Source of the DNA: CAISIP01 sp965278985
GTDB taxonomy: Bacteria; Pseudomonadota; Gammaproteobacteria; Burkholderiales; Burkholderiaceae_C
DNA: 64,000 bases
Assembly: GCA_965278985.1 (NCBI GenBank)
Contig: OZ257131.1
Coordinates: forward strand, 3,906,001-3,970,000
Direction: 5' to 3'
Part shown: positions 31,405 through 39,956 of the stretch, in pieces
Position numbering within the stretch: position 1 is the first letter of the stretch
Layout of the letters: every line of letters begins with the position of its first letter
Notes under the pieces: generated by a model
The model's input: the letters and a program-made list of their open reading frames with translations, nothing else
Told to the model about the DNA's origin: nothing
Database searches by the model: none
Translations under genes and position numbers: made by a program

Positions 31405-31745
31405 TCGCCGTGATCTTCGAGGTGACACCCGCCGAGGGCCAGAGGTCGCATTACCTGGACATCGCCGCGTCGCTGCGGCCGCGGCTGGAGCGCATCGATG
31501 GATTCGTGTCCATCGAGCGTTTCCAGAGCCTGTCCGATCCGGGGAAGCTGCTGTCGCTGAGCGTCTGGCGCGACGAGGACGCCGTGCGGGCCTGGCGCAG
31601 CATCGAGGCCCACCGCCATGCGCAGGCACTGGGCCGCGCGGAGGTGTTCGCGGACTACCGGCTGCGCGTGGCCGAAGTCCAGCGCGACTACGGACTGCGC
31701 GAGCGCGGACAGGCGCCCGCGGATTCGCGGCAGCGGCACGGCTGA
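31401..31745 (+). CDS. Antibiotic biosynthesis monooxygenase (ABM)-type small protein
   Basis: The 114-residue protein has the ABM dimeric ferredoxin-like pattern (MIAVIFEVTPAEGQRSHYLDIAASL, then RIDGFVSIERFQSLSDPGKLLSLSVWRDEDAVRAWRS). These proteins oxidise or degrade small aromatic or haem-like compounds, or are of unknown role. It overlaps the preceding NIPSNAP gene by four bases and converges with ohr. Confidence 0.75.
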   Translation: MIAVIFEVTPAEGQRSHYLDIAASLRPRLERIDGFVSIERFQSLSDPGKLLSLSVWRDEDAVRAWRSIEAHRHAQALGRAEVFADYRLRVAEVQRDYGLRERGQAPADSRQRHG

Positions 31746-31758
31746 GCCGTGCCGGTCG

Positions 31759-32187
31759 TCACGCCACCGTGATGGTGACTTCGATGTTGCCGCGCGTCGC
31801 GTTGGAATACGGGCACACCTGGTGCGCCTTGTCCACGATGGCCTGCGCCTGGGCACGGTCCATGCCGGGGATCTTGACGACCAGCTGCGCCTCGATGCCG
31901 AAGCCGGCCGGGATCTGGCCGATGCCGACGGTGGCGTCGATGGTGGTGTCGGCCGGCAATGCAACCTTCTGCTGCCCCGCCACGAACTTCATGGCACCCA
32001 GGAAGCAGGCGCTGTAGCCGGATGCGAACAGCTGCTCGGGGTTCACACCGCCGCCGGGGCCTCCCATCTCCTTGGGCACGGCCAGCTTGAGGTCCAACAG
32101 GCCATCGGAGGAACGGGTCGTGCCGTCACGGCCGCCGGTGGAGGTGGCGTTGGCTTTGTAAAGCACTTTGTCGATCTTGGTTGCCAT
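31759..32187 (-). CDS. ohr: Organic hydroperoxide resistance protein Ohr
   Basis: The 142-residue OsmC/Ohr protein has the catalytic cysteines Cys61 (GYSACFLGA) and Cys125 (HQVCPYSN), with the conserved Arg20 before the loop. Ohr reduces fatty-acid and peroxynitrite-derived hydroperoxides using lipoylated proteins. The ohrR regulator gene lies upstream in the same direction, 117 bases away. This family pairing supports peroxide-responsive control. Confidence 0.93.
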   Translation of the reverse strand: MATKIDKVLYKANATSTGGRDGTTRSSDGLLDLKLAVPKEMGGPGGGVNPEQLFASGYSACFLGAMKFVAGQQKVALPADTTIDATVGIGQIPAGFGIEAQLVVKIPGMDRAQAQAIVDKAHQVCPYSNATRGNIEVTITVA

Positions 32188-32304
32188 GGTGTCGTCCTTC
32201 AGAAAATGCTTCGCACATCGAAGCGGGTTGGGAAATCGGTCAGCAGAAAGAGGGGGTGGAAGCGTTGCCGCGGTATGGGTGCCGTGGGGCCGATGGGTGG
32301 CGCC

Positions 32305-32778
32305 TCAGGCGCGCTCAGGCTGCGCCTCACCCAGCCGTTCGCGCAGCGCCTGCACCTGCCGCGTCAGGGCCACGAGTTCGGGCAGGGGGCAGGCCGCCGC
32401 CTCCAGCACGCAGGCAGGAATGCCCGCGGCACGTGCCCGCAGCTTGCGGCCCGCGGGCGTCAGCGTGATGACGACGCGCCGCTCGTCTTCGGCCGAGCGT
32501 GTGCGCTGCAGGAGCTCGGCTGCCTCCATGCGCTTGAGCAGCGGCGTGAGCGTGCCGGAATCCAGGTACAGCCGCGCACCCAGCTCGGACACGGTGGCCT
32601 CGCCCTGCTCCCACATCACCAGCATCACCAGGTACTGCGGGTAGGTCAACCCGAGCTTCGCCAACAGGGGCTTGTAGAGCTTGGTCATCGACAACGACGT
32701 GGAATACAGCGCGAAGCACAACTGGTTGTCCAGCTGGAGAGCGGGATCCTGCGCTGCGGAGAGTGTCTTTGTTGCCAT
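32305..32778 (-). CDS. ohrR: MarR-family organic peroxide sensor OhrR
   Basis: The ATG at 32778 gives 157 residues of a MarR winged-helix repressor. The N-terminal LDNQLCFALYSTS places the peroxide-sensing Cys at residue 21, as in OhrR proteins. The DNA-binding helices (ATVSELGARLYLDSGTLTPLLKRMEA) and wing (RSAEDERRVVITLT) are clear. A C-terminal Cys (VLEAAACPLP) may act as the resolving residue. The palindrome ACAATTGAATTGT lies 18 bases upstream and is a good autoregulatory operator. Confidence 0.92.
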   Translation of the reverse strand: MATKTLSAAQDPALQLDNQLCFALYSTSLSMTKLYKPLLAKLGLTYPQYLVMLVMWEQGEATVSELGARLYLDSGTLTPLLKRMEAAELLQRTRSAEDERRVVITLTPAGRKLRARAAGIPACVLEAAACPLPELVALTRQVQALRERLGEAQPERA

Positions 32779-32795
32779 GCGCAGAATTTTAGCCA

Positions 32796-32808
32796 ACAAT
32801 TGAATTGT
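32796..32808. promoter_or_regulatory. Probable OhrR operator
   Basis: ACAATTGAATTGT is a perfect 13-base palindrome directly upstream of ohrR. It matches the TACAATT/AATTGTA plan of known OhrR boxes. No equally good copy was seen directly before ohr, so ohr may depend on the ohrR promoter. Confidence 0.72.
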
Positions 32809-33052
32809 GTGCAATCTAAATGAGGCCCGCAATTCAGACTTGCCGTGCCTCCATCGCGGATCCACGCTGCAAGCACCGCGCCGCCCGCCCCGCCGCCCGC
32901 CGCCCGACGAAAGACGCCACGCGCCTGGGTGCCGGCCCTCGAAGCAGATTAGAGTGCCCTCCCTGCGACCGGTACCGCGCCATCGTCTATCGTGGCGGAC
33001 CCATTCCCCATGCACTGCCGCCTTACCCCGACCACCTGACGGCCCGCACACC

Positions 33053-34654
33053 ATGTTCGACTACATCATCATCGGCGGCGGCTCCGCGGGCTGCGTGCTG
33101 GCGGCCCGGCTGAGCGAGGACCCTGCCACCACGGTGGCCCTGCTCGAGGCCGGCCCCGTGGACCGCAGCGCGCTGATCCACTGCCCGGCCGGCCTGGCGG
33201 TGCTGGCCCAGACGGGCCAGGCGAACTGGGGTTTCCAGACCGTGCCGCAACCCGGTCTCAACGGCCGGCGCGGCTACCAGCCTCGGGGCAAGGTGCTGGG
33301 CGGCTCCAGCAGCGTCAACGCGATGATCTACACGCGTGGCCACCGCAGCGACTACGACCACTGGGCCGCGCAGGGCAACCCGGGCTGGTCCTTCGACGAG
33401 GTGCTGCCGTACTTCCTGCGCGCCGAGCACAACGAGCGTGGCGCCAGCGCCTGGCACGGCACGGGCGGGCCGCTGAACGTCAAGGACCTCGCCAGCCCGA
33501 ACCGCCACAGCGCCGACTTTTTGCAGGCCGCGCTGCAGGCCGGGCACCCTGCCAACACCGACTTCAACGGTGCCGAGCAGGAAGGCGTGGGCTTCTACCA
33601 GGTCACGCACAAGGACGGCGAGCGCTTCAGCGCGGCCAAGGCGTACCTTACGCCGCACCTGAACCGGCCCAATCTGCAGGTCTTCACGGGCGCGCACACC
33701 ACCCGCATCGTGCTGGAGCGCAAGCGCGCCACGGGCGTGGAGTTCCTGCACGACGGCGCGCTCAAGCTCGTGAAGGCGCAGCGCGAGGTGTTGCTGTGTG
33801 CGGGCGCGCTGCAGTCGCCCCAGGTCCTGATGCTCTCCGGCATCGGGCCGCACCGGCATCTGGTGGAGCAGGGCATCGCCACGCTGCACGACCTGCCAGG
33901 TGTGGGCCGGCACCTGCACGACCATGTGGACGTGGTGCAGCTCAGCCATGCGCCCCGCATGCCCGACCTGTTCGGCATCTCGCCGCGTGGGCTGGCGCGG
34001 GCGCTGGGCGGCATCTTCGAGTGGCGGCGGCAGCGCACCGGCATTCTCACCACCAACTTCGCCGAGGCCGGCGGCTTCCTCCGCAGCCAGCCCTCCGAAG
34101 CGGTGCCCGACCTGCAACTGCATTTCGTGGTCGGCAAGCTGGTGGACCACGGCCGCAAGGTCACGGTGGGCCTGGGCTACTCCTGCCATGTGTGCGTGCT
34201 GCGGCCCCAGAGCCGCGGCAGTGTGATGCTGGACAACCGCGACCCGCTGTCCCCGCCGCGCATCGACCCGAACTTCCTGGGCGACCGCGACGATATGGAG
34301 CGCCTCGTGCGCGGCTTCCGGCTCCTGCGGGAGGTGATGGCGCAACCGGCGATGGCGGCCTACGGCGGCGTCGAGTCGGCTGTCTCGGCCGGCGCCACCA
34401 GCGACCTGGCGCTGGAGCAGTTCGTGCGTGACCACGCCGACACCATCTACCACCCCGTGGGCAGCTGCCGCATGGGCCCCGGTCCGCTGGACGTGGTGGA
34501 TGCGCAGCTGCGCGTGCACGGGCTGCAGGGGCTGCGCGTGGTGGACGCCTCCATCATGCCGCGCATCGTCGGCGGCAACACCAACGCGCCGGTGATCATG
34601 GTCGCGGAGAAGGCGGCGGACATGGTGAAGGCAGCGGCGAGGGACGCCGCCTGA
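33053..34654 (+). CDS. GMC-family FAD oxidoreductase (choline dehydrogenase-like)
   Basis: The 533-residue protein starts with the FAD-binding DYIIIGGGSAGCVLAARL. It has the GMC signature region RGKVLGGSSSVNAMIYTRG and the second signature GALQSPQVLMLSGIG. The C-terminal active site carries the catalytic His in IYHPVGSCRMG and the Asn of GGNTNAP. Family members oxidise primary alcohols such as choline or polyols. The substrate here is unknown and no betaine genes are adjacent. The ATG at 33053 was chosen because the Rossmann fold begins at residue 3. Confidence 0.9.
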   Translation: MFDYIIIGGGSAGCVLAARLSEDPATTVALLEAGPVDRSALIHCPAGLAVLAQTGQANWGFQTVPQPGLNGRRGYQPRGKVLGGSSSVNAMIYTRGHRSDYDHWAAQGNPGWSFDEVLPYFLRAEHNERGASAWHGTGGPLNVKDLASPNRHSADFLQAALQAGHPANTDFNGAEQEGVGFYQVTHKDGERFSAAKAYLTPHLNRPNLQVFTGAHTTRIVLERKRATGVEFLHDGALKLVKAQREVLLCAGALQSPQVLMLSGIGPHRHLVEQGIATLHDLPGVGRHLHDHVDVVQLSHAPRMPDLFGISPRGLARALGGIFEWRRQRTGILTTNFAEAGGFLRSQPSEAVPDLQLHFVVGKLVDHGRKVTVGLGYSCHVCVLRPQSRGSVMLDNRDPLSPPRIDPNFLGDRDDMERLVRGFRLLREVMAQPAMAAYGGVESAVSAGATSDLALEQFVRDHADTIYHPVGSCRMGPGPLDVVDAQLRVHGLQGLRVVDASIMPRIVGGNTNAPVIMVAEKAADMVKAAARDAA

Positions 34655-34890
34655 TGGCCTGTCGGCCCGTTTGACACGCGCCGGCGGGTGTGTCGCCACC
34701 ACCGCCGCACAAGGTCGAGCCGTGTGTAACGCATCGAACCAACGGCGTGCAACAGCGCCCCTTGGCGCCCGGTGTTGCGCGATTCACCCGTAGTATTCCC
34801 ACAAGACGGCACGGCTCTTGCCTACACTGTCGCGGCATGCTGTCCTACACGACGAGGACGGCGGTTCATCCCGACAGGAGGAACGTGGGC

Positions 34891-35577
34891 ATGGCGAAAT
34901 GGTTGCTGGGTTGCGCGACGCTGTTCTGGGCGCTGGGAAGCTGGGCGCAGGACATCCCCGCTGTCACCCAATGGGTGCGTGTCTTCGAAGAGGTGCGCCA
35001 GCACGCACTGTTCCGGGACCTGGATGTGCGCTACGCCAAGTCGCCCGCCGCCAACGTGGGCTTCACGCCCATCGGGGTGGTGATGGGCGAAGGCAATGGC
35101 TGCAAGGTCGTGGTGGCCGAAGGCGAGAACCCGAAGATGCGCGCCATCATGCGTTTCGGCCCCTCGCCGCAGGAGCTGCAAACCCTGATGCTCACGGCCG
35201 CGGCCCACGAACTCGGCCATTGCCTGCGCCTGCGACAGCGCCAGATGCCCCCCGATTTGTGGTCGCTGGTGGCCTCCACCGGCGCAGGCACACCTGAGCG
35301 CCGGAGCTTCGAGCGGCAGGCCTCCTACGAGGAGGCCTATGCGGATGCCTATGCGCTGGCCTACATGTACGAGGCCCACCCCGGCCGTTATGCCGAGTCG
35401 CTGCGCCAGATGAAGGCGCTGCGCAGTTCCACGACGTTTGCCACGTCCTTCTACGATGTGCACCCGCTCTACGACGTGCTGGAGCGCAGGGGCTTCCACC
35501 CCCATTTGCCGCTGCCGCAGCAGGTGGAAGCGATGATGGCGGCCGCGAACTTCCGCACCGCCGGCTTCACCCCCTGA
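34891..35577 (+). CDS. Secreted HExxH protein (putative zincin metalloprotease)
   Basis: The 228-residue protein has a short signal peptide (MAKWLLGCATLFWALGSWAQ) and a zinc-protease motif HELGH in AAAHELGHCLRLRQR. A downstream acidic helix (SYEEAYADAYALAYMYE) could supply the third ligand. It resembles no named peptidase that I recognise. AGGAGG lies nine bases before the ATG; a GTG six bases upstream is possible. The gene converges with the NodJ-like permease and overlaps its end by 11 bases. Confidence 0.68.
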   Translation: MAKWLLGCATLFWALGSWAQDIPAVTQWVRVFEEVRQHALFRDLDVRYAKSPAANVGFTPIGVVMGEGNGCKVVVAEGENPKMRAIMRFGPSPQELQTLMLTAAAHELGHCLRLRQRQMPPDLWSLVASTGAGTPERRSFERQASYEEAYADAYALAYMYEAHPGRYAESLRQMKALRSSTTFATSFYDVHPLYDVLERRGFHPHLPLPQQVEAMMAAANFRTAGFTP

Positions 35578-36376
35578 AGCGCCGGCGCGTGCAGGCCAGC
35601 GCCACCCAGAAACCCACCACGATGTAGGCCAACAGCACCAGCAGGTGCCGCGGCGCATCGGTGGGCCACTGGTCCATGAACATCGGCCGCACCAGGTCCA
35701 CGGCATTGGACAGCGGCAGCCAGTCCGCGATGTGGCGCACGATGGTGGGCAGCTGCTCGCGCGGAAAGAAGATGCCGCTCAGGAACATCATGGGTGTGAG
35801 GAACAGCGTGAAGTAGTAGGTGAAAAAGTCGTAGCTCTTGGCCAGCGCGTTCACGATCAGGCCCAGGCACGAGAAGGCCATGCCCACGCACCACAACACG
35901 GGCCAGGCCACCAGCAGCTTGGGGCTGTGGCTGATGCCTAAGGCCAGCATCACGCACAGGATGGCCGTGACCGTGAACAGCGCCTTGAAGGCGGCCCACA
36001 GCATCTCGCCCAGCACCACGTCGTCCAGCCGCACGGGCGCGTTCATGATGCCGTCCCAGGTCTTCTGCACATGCATGCGCGAGAAGGCCGAGTACAGCGC
36101 TTCGAAAGACGCCGCGTTCATCGCGCTCATGCAGATGCTGCCGCTGGCCAGGAACAGGATGTAGGGCACCTGCACCGTGCTGCCGTCCACCGCCTTCAGG
36201 GACACCTGCCCCACCAGCGCGCCCAGGCCGTAACCGAAGGCCACCAGCCACATCAGTGGCTCGGCGATGTTGCCCACCAGGCTGGGGATGGCGAGCTTGC
36301 GCCACACCAGCCAGTTGCGCAGGAACACGGGCCAGAAGCGCAGCGAGAGTTGCGGCTTGCGCCAGATGCTCTGCAT
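35567..36376 (-). CDS. NodJ-like ABC-2 type permease
   Basis: The 269-residue membrane protein has six hydrophobic segments and the ABC-2/NodJ pattern, including NIAEPLMWLVAFGYGLGALVG and the C-terminal FLTPMMFLSGIFFPREQLP. It forms an exporter with the ATPase encoded just upstream (four bases between ATPase stop and this ATG). In rhizobia NodIJ exports Nod factors; homologues are common in Burkholderiales without nodulation and export unknown, probably lipid-linked or glycan-like substrates. Confidence 0.87.
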   Translation of the reverse strand: MQSIWRKPQLSLRFWPVFLRNWLVWRKLAIPSLVGNIAEPLMWLVAFGYGLGALVGQVSLKAVDGSTVQVPYILFLASGSICMSAMNAASFEALYSAFSRMHVQKTWDGIMNAPVRLDDVVLGEMLWAAFKALFTVTAILCVMLALGISHSPKLLVAWPVLWCVGMAFSCLGLIVNALAKSYDFFTYYFTLFLTPMMFLSGIFFPREQLPTIVRHIADWLPLSNAVDLVRPMFMDQWPTDAPRHLLVLLAYIVVGFWVALACTRRRFRG

Positions 36377-36379
36377 TTT

Positions 36380-37333
36380 TTAGCCGTCCTCCCGTATCTG
36401 GCGGCCCGTGAGCTTGAGGAACAGGTCCTCCAGGTTCGCGGGCCGGTGCAGCGTGCGCAGCTGCGGATAGGCCGCCAGCGCCTGCAGCAGCGGCGCGACG
36501 GCGTGGGTGTAGAAGAACACGGTCTCGCCGCTCTGCTCCACGCGCGAGGCGAGCGCCTTGAGCGTCGGGGAATCCAGCACCGACTGTGCCCCCACGCCGT
36601 AGACCTCCACCACCTCGGGCTCCAGGTGCTCGGCGATCAGCGCACGCGGTGCGCCCTCGGCGATCTTTCGTCCGTGGTCCAGCACCAGCAGGCGCGAACA
36701 CAGGCGCTCGGCCTCGTCCATGAAGTGCGTGGTCAGCAGGATGGACTTGCCCTGCTGCAACAGCAGCTGCAGCCGCTCCCACATCAGGTGCCGTGCCTGC
36801 GGGTCCAGCCCCGTGGTGGGCTCGTCCAGCATCAGCAGGCGCGGGTCGTTGACCAGCGCGCGCGCCAGGCTCAGGCGCCGCTTCATGCCGCCCGAGAGTT
36901 CACCGGGCTTGGCATCGGCCTTGTGCGACAACGCGGCGAACTCCAGCAGCTGCGGAATGCGGGCGCGCGACTGCGCGGCCGACATGCCGAAATAGCGGCC
37001 GAAGACGGCCAGGTTCTCGGCGCAGCTGAAGTCGGGGTCCAACGTGTCCATCTGCGTCACCACACCCAGCCGCGCCTTGATGGCCATGGCGTCGCGCGGC
37101 ATATCGAGGACCGCCGGCACACCGGCATCGTTGTCCAACGCATAACGGATCCTGCCCGCATCCGGTGTCGCCTGGCCCAGGCACATGCGGATCGTGGTGG
37201 TCTTGCCCGCGCCGTTGGGGCCGATCACGCCCAGGCATTCACCCGCATCGATATGGAACGACAGGCCATCCACGACGGTGTTGCTGCCGTAGCGCTTGGT
37301 CAGCGCCTGGGCCTCGAAAAGCGGAGAAGGCAT
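36380..37333 (-). CDS. NodI-like ABC exporter ATPase
   Basis: The ATG at 37333 gives 317 residues; an upstream ATG at 37378 would add 15 residues with no family match. The Walker A motif GPNGAGKTTT, signature LSGGMKRRL, Walker B LLMLDEPTTGLDP and switch His (LTTHFMDEAE) are all present. The C-terminal domain is of the NodI/DrrA type. It energises the adjacent NodJ-like permease. Confidence 0.88.
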   Translation of the reverse strand: MPSPLFEAQALTKRYGSNTVVDGLSFHIDAGECLGVIGPNGAGKTTTIRMCLGQATPDAGRIRYALDNDAGVPAVLDMPRDAMAIKARLGVVTQMDTLDPDFSCAENLAVFGRYFGMSAAQSRARIPQLLEFAALSHKADAKPGELSGGMKRRLSLARALVNDPRLLMLDEPTTGLDPQARHLMWERLQLLLQQGKSILLTTHFMDEAERLCSRLLVLDHGRKIAEGAPRALIAEHLEPEVVEVYGVGAQSVLDSPTLKALASRVEQSGETVFFYTHAVAPLLQALAAYPQLRTLHRPANLEDLFLKLTGRQIREDG

Positions 37334-37528
37334 GGGTACGGGGGATGCCAGCAGGTGGGTGAGCGGGTGGAGGGCCATCTTAAGGGACCGGAGCGCACGC
37401 TCCGCCGCAGGAGCCGGCCACCGCGTGGGAAGCTGCGCTCCTTCCCATGTGCAGTCATCACCAGGGCGCGGCCCGAAGTCCTCCTATCATCGCGGCCCCA
37501 CAACAAGACCCTTGAGGAGAGAGACACC

Positions 37529-38497
37529 ATGCACACCACACTGCGCCGCCTGCTCGCCAGCACCTGCCTCGCACTGGCTGCGCCATTGGCGCTGGCCGCA
37601 TTCCCCGAACGCCCGATTCGGCTGGTGATTGGTTTCCCGGCTGGTGGCCCGCTGGACCAGCATGCGCGGTTGTTGTCCGACAAGCTGCAGGCCGTGCTGG
37701 GCCAGCCCGTGGTGGTGGACTACAAGTCGGGCGCGGGCGGCACCGTGGGCGCGCAGGATGTGATGAAGGCGGCGCCAGATGGCTACACGCTGATGCTGGC
37801 CAACACCGGTGTGATGGTCATCAACCCCGCGCTCTACAACAAGCTGCCCTACGGCACGTTGAAGGACTTCACACCCATCGCACGCACGGCCATGCAGCCC
37901 CTGGCGCTGCTGGTGACGCCGCAACTGCCCGTGAAGTCACTCAAGGAATTCACGGACTACGCGAAGGCCCGCCCCGGCCAGGTCAATTACGGCTCGGCCG
38001 GCAACGGCGGAATCAGCCACCTGGTGCCCGAGATGTTCAAAAGCGCGTCGGGGCTCTTCATGGTCCACATCCCCTACCGCGGCAGCGCGCCCGCCTTCAC
38101 GGACCTGATGGCTGGACAGGTGCAGTTCATGGCTGAGTCGATCCCCCAGGCCGCCGCGTACCACAAGCAGGGCAAGGTGCGCGCGCTGGCCGTGACCAGC
38201 CGTGAACGCAACCCGGCGCTGCCCGATGTGCCGACCGTCATCGAGTCCGGCTTCAAGGGTTTCGAGGTGGTGGGCTTCTATGGTTTCCTGGCACCGGCCG
38301 GCCTGCCCGCCGACATCACGGCCAAGCTCAGCGATGCCTTCGGCCAGGTGCTGAACAACCCCGAGGTGCGCAATCGCATGGTGGCGCAGGGCGCGGACCC
38401 GGCCTTCCTGGGCAGCGCCGATTTCGCGAAGTTCCTGGCCGCGGAGATGCCGCGCTGGGAGGCGGCGGTGAAGGCGTCGGGCGCGAAGATGGACTGA
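37529..38497 (+). CDS. Bug/TctC-family extracytoplasmic solute-binding protein
   Basis: The 322-residue protein has a signal peptide (LLASTCLALAAPLALAA) and the Bug fold signatures: FPERPIRLVIGFPAGGPLDQHARLL, VVVDYKSGAGGTVGAQDV and APDGYTLMLANTG. These periplasmic proteins bind carboxylates or amino acids for tripartite tricarboxylate transport or for signalling. No TctA/TctB genes are adjacent, so it is an orphan. GAGGAGAG before the ATG at 37529 decides the start. Confidence 0.92.
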   Translation: MHTTLRRLLASTCLALAAPLALAAFPERPIRLVIGFPAGGPLDQHARLLSDKLQAVLGQPVVVDYKSGAGGTVGAQDVMKAAPDGYTLMLANTGVMVINPALYNKLPYGTLKDFTPIARTAMQPLALLVTPQLPVKSLKEFTDYAKARPGQVNYGSAGNGGISHLVPEMFKSASGLFMVHIPYRGSAPAFTDLMAGQVQFMAESIPQAAAYHKQGKVRALAVTSRERNPALPDVPTVIESGFKGFEVVGFYGFLAPAGLPADITAKLSDAFGQVLNNPEVRNRMVAQGADPAFLGSADFAKFLAAEMPRWEAAVKASGAKMD

Positions 38498-38533
38498 CCT
38501 TGGAAATCGCCACCAACGGCGTGGGCATTGCAG

Positions 38534-38744
38534 TTACACGGGAACGACTGCGGGCTCGGTATCTGGCTGGCGGCTTGCGCGCTTGACGAACGCGTTGTCG
38601 AAGGTGGCAAAGCCATCGCACCCCGCAGACAGCGCATGGTGCAACGCGTCCGCAAAGTCCCAACCTAGTTCCAGGTTCGCCGTCGCAGCGAGCACGGCAT
38701 CCCGCTCTCCGATGACGGCGTTCTCCAGCGAGGCATCATGGTCA
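38534..38744 (-). pseudogene. VapC-type PIN toxin, C-terminal fragment only
   Basis: Read in the frame that ends at the TAA of 38534-38536, this stretch gives HDASLENAVIGERDAVLAAT, then LGWDFADALHHALSAGCDGF and ATFDNAFVKRA. That is the C-terminal half of a PIN domain with its conserved Asp residues (DFADALH, ATFD). The N-terminal half with the first catalytic Asp is missing. The AbrB-type antitoxin frame runs into this fragment out of frame, which shows a deletion joining the two genes. Confidence 0.8.
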
Positions 38745-38991
38745 GGGCGGCCGCGATGACTTCGTAGCTGGTGACGCGCATCTTGTCGATGGGGATCCGG
38801 GGGCCGCTGTAGCGCAGGATGGCCTGCACCTCCTCCAGCGTGGTCGCGGCCTTGGCTGGCGCCGGTGTGATGCCCGCGGCTTTGCCCTCCACCTCGATGT
38901 TCACACGCATCCCGGGCTTGAGCCCCAGCGCCTTGCGCACCGACACAGGCAATACCACCTGCCCCTTGGTGGAAACGAGGACTGCTGCCAT
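38665..38991 (-). CDS. AbrB-type antitoxin with aberrant C-terminus
   Basis: Residues 1 to about 78 (MAAVLVSTKGQVVLPVSVRKALGLKPGMRV, to RIPIDKMRVTSYE) are a swapped-hairpin AbrB antitoxin as found with VapC toxins. The remaining 30 residues are out-of-frame translation of the vapC remnant and replace the normal short end. The protein could still bind its own promoter, but the toxin it should neutralise is truncated. Confidence 0.8.
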   Translation of the reverse strand: MAAVLVSTKGQVVLPVSVRKALGLKPGMRVNIEVEGKAAGITPAPAKAATTLEEVQAILRYSGPRIPIDKMRVTSYEVIAAALTMMPRWRTPSSESGMPCSLRRRTWN

Positions 38992-39061
38992 GGTGTGCCC
39001 CTGAAAGTCTTACGAGGTGGGTATCTTAAGTCGGAAGAGAGCGAGATCAGTTCCACGAAGC

Positions 39062-39886
39062 TCAGCTCAGCTGCTTCAATAGCGCTTGCGCCGCCGCCGG
39101 CGCCCGCTCCTTGGCGCCGTTGATGAAGAACACGAACACATCGCGCGGCTTCCCGATGTCCTGCGCAGGCTCCACCAGCGGCGCACCGGCGGGCGTCATC
39201 CCACGCGCCCAGTCACGCGCCACATCAACCCAGCGCCCCAGCACCTCTTCGCCATAGCCCGTGGGGCAATCGGCCTGGCTGTTCATCAGCCTTGCATAGA
39301 CGAAGTCACCCGTCACGTCCGCGAAGCACGGGAACTTGTCGGAGTCCGCGAACACCGTGGCGCAGCGGTAGCGCCGGGCGAGCGCGAGGTACGCAGGGGT
39401 CATGAAGCTCGGGTGCCGCACGTCCAGCACATGGCGCAGCGGCAGGTTGTCCACCGTCTTGGGCAGCAACGCGAGGAAGGCCTCGAAGTCCACCGCATCG
39501 AACTGCTTGGTGGGCGCGAACTGCCACACGACGGGACCCAGCTTCGGCCCCAGCTCGGACAAACCGCTCTCGACGAACTTGCGGATCGACTCGCCCGCAT
39601 CGGCCAGCACGCGCCGGTTGGTCGCAAAGCGGTTCGCCTTGAGCGAGAACACGAAGTCGTCCGGCGTCTCCTCGCGCCAGCGCGCGAAGCTCTTGGGCGA
39701 TTGCGTGCTGTAGTAGGTGCCGTTGATCTCGATGGCCGTCACGGCGCGGCTGGCATGGTGCAGTTCCTGGCTGTGCGGCAGGCCGGCGGGGTAGAAATTG
39801 GCGCGCCAGGGTTCGAAGGTCCAGCCACCGATGCCGACACGTATGCGCGGGGAAGCAGCAGCAGGGGGCGTGGCGGGCGTGTCCAT
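39062..39886 (-). CDS. DUF72 family protein
   Basis: The 274-residue protein is a TIM-barrel-like DUF72 member (IRVGIGGWTFEPWRANFYP, AIEINGTYYSTQSPKSFARW, DDFVFSLKANRFATN, LGPVVWQFAPT). The family is widespread, and its biochemical role is not established. The ATG at 39886 was chosen because family similarity begins just after a short proline-rich lead. Confidence 0.85.
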   Translation of the reverse strand: MDTPATPPAAASPRIRVGIGGWTFEPWRANFYPAGLPHSQELHHASRAVTAIEINGTYYSTQSPKSFARWREETPDDFVFSLKANRFATNRRVLADAGESIRKFVESGLSELGPKLGPVVWQFAPTKQFDAVDFEAFLALLPKTVDNLPLRHVLDVRHPSFMTPAYLALARRYRCATVFADSDKFPCFADVTGDFVYARLMNSQADCPTGYGEEVLGRWVDVARDWARGMTPAGAPLVEPAQDIGKPRDVFVFFINGAKERAPAAAQALLKQLS

Positions 39887-39956
39887 GGAGAGCCTTTCAA
39901 GCAGACGGCCGGGCGGCAGGCCCACAGCATACCCGCGGCCGCCCTTAGGCCAGCAC

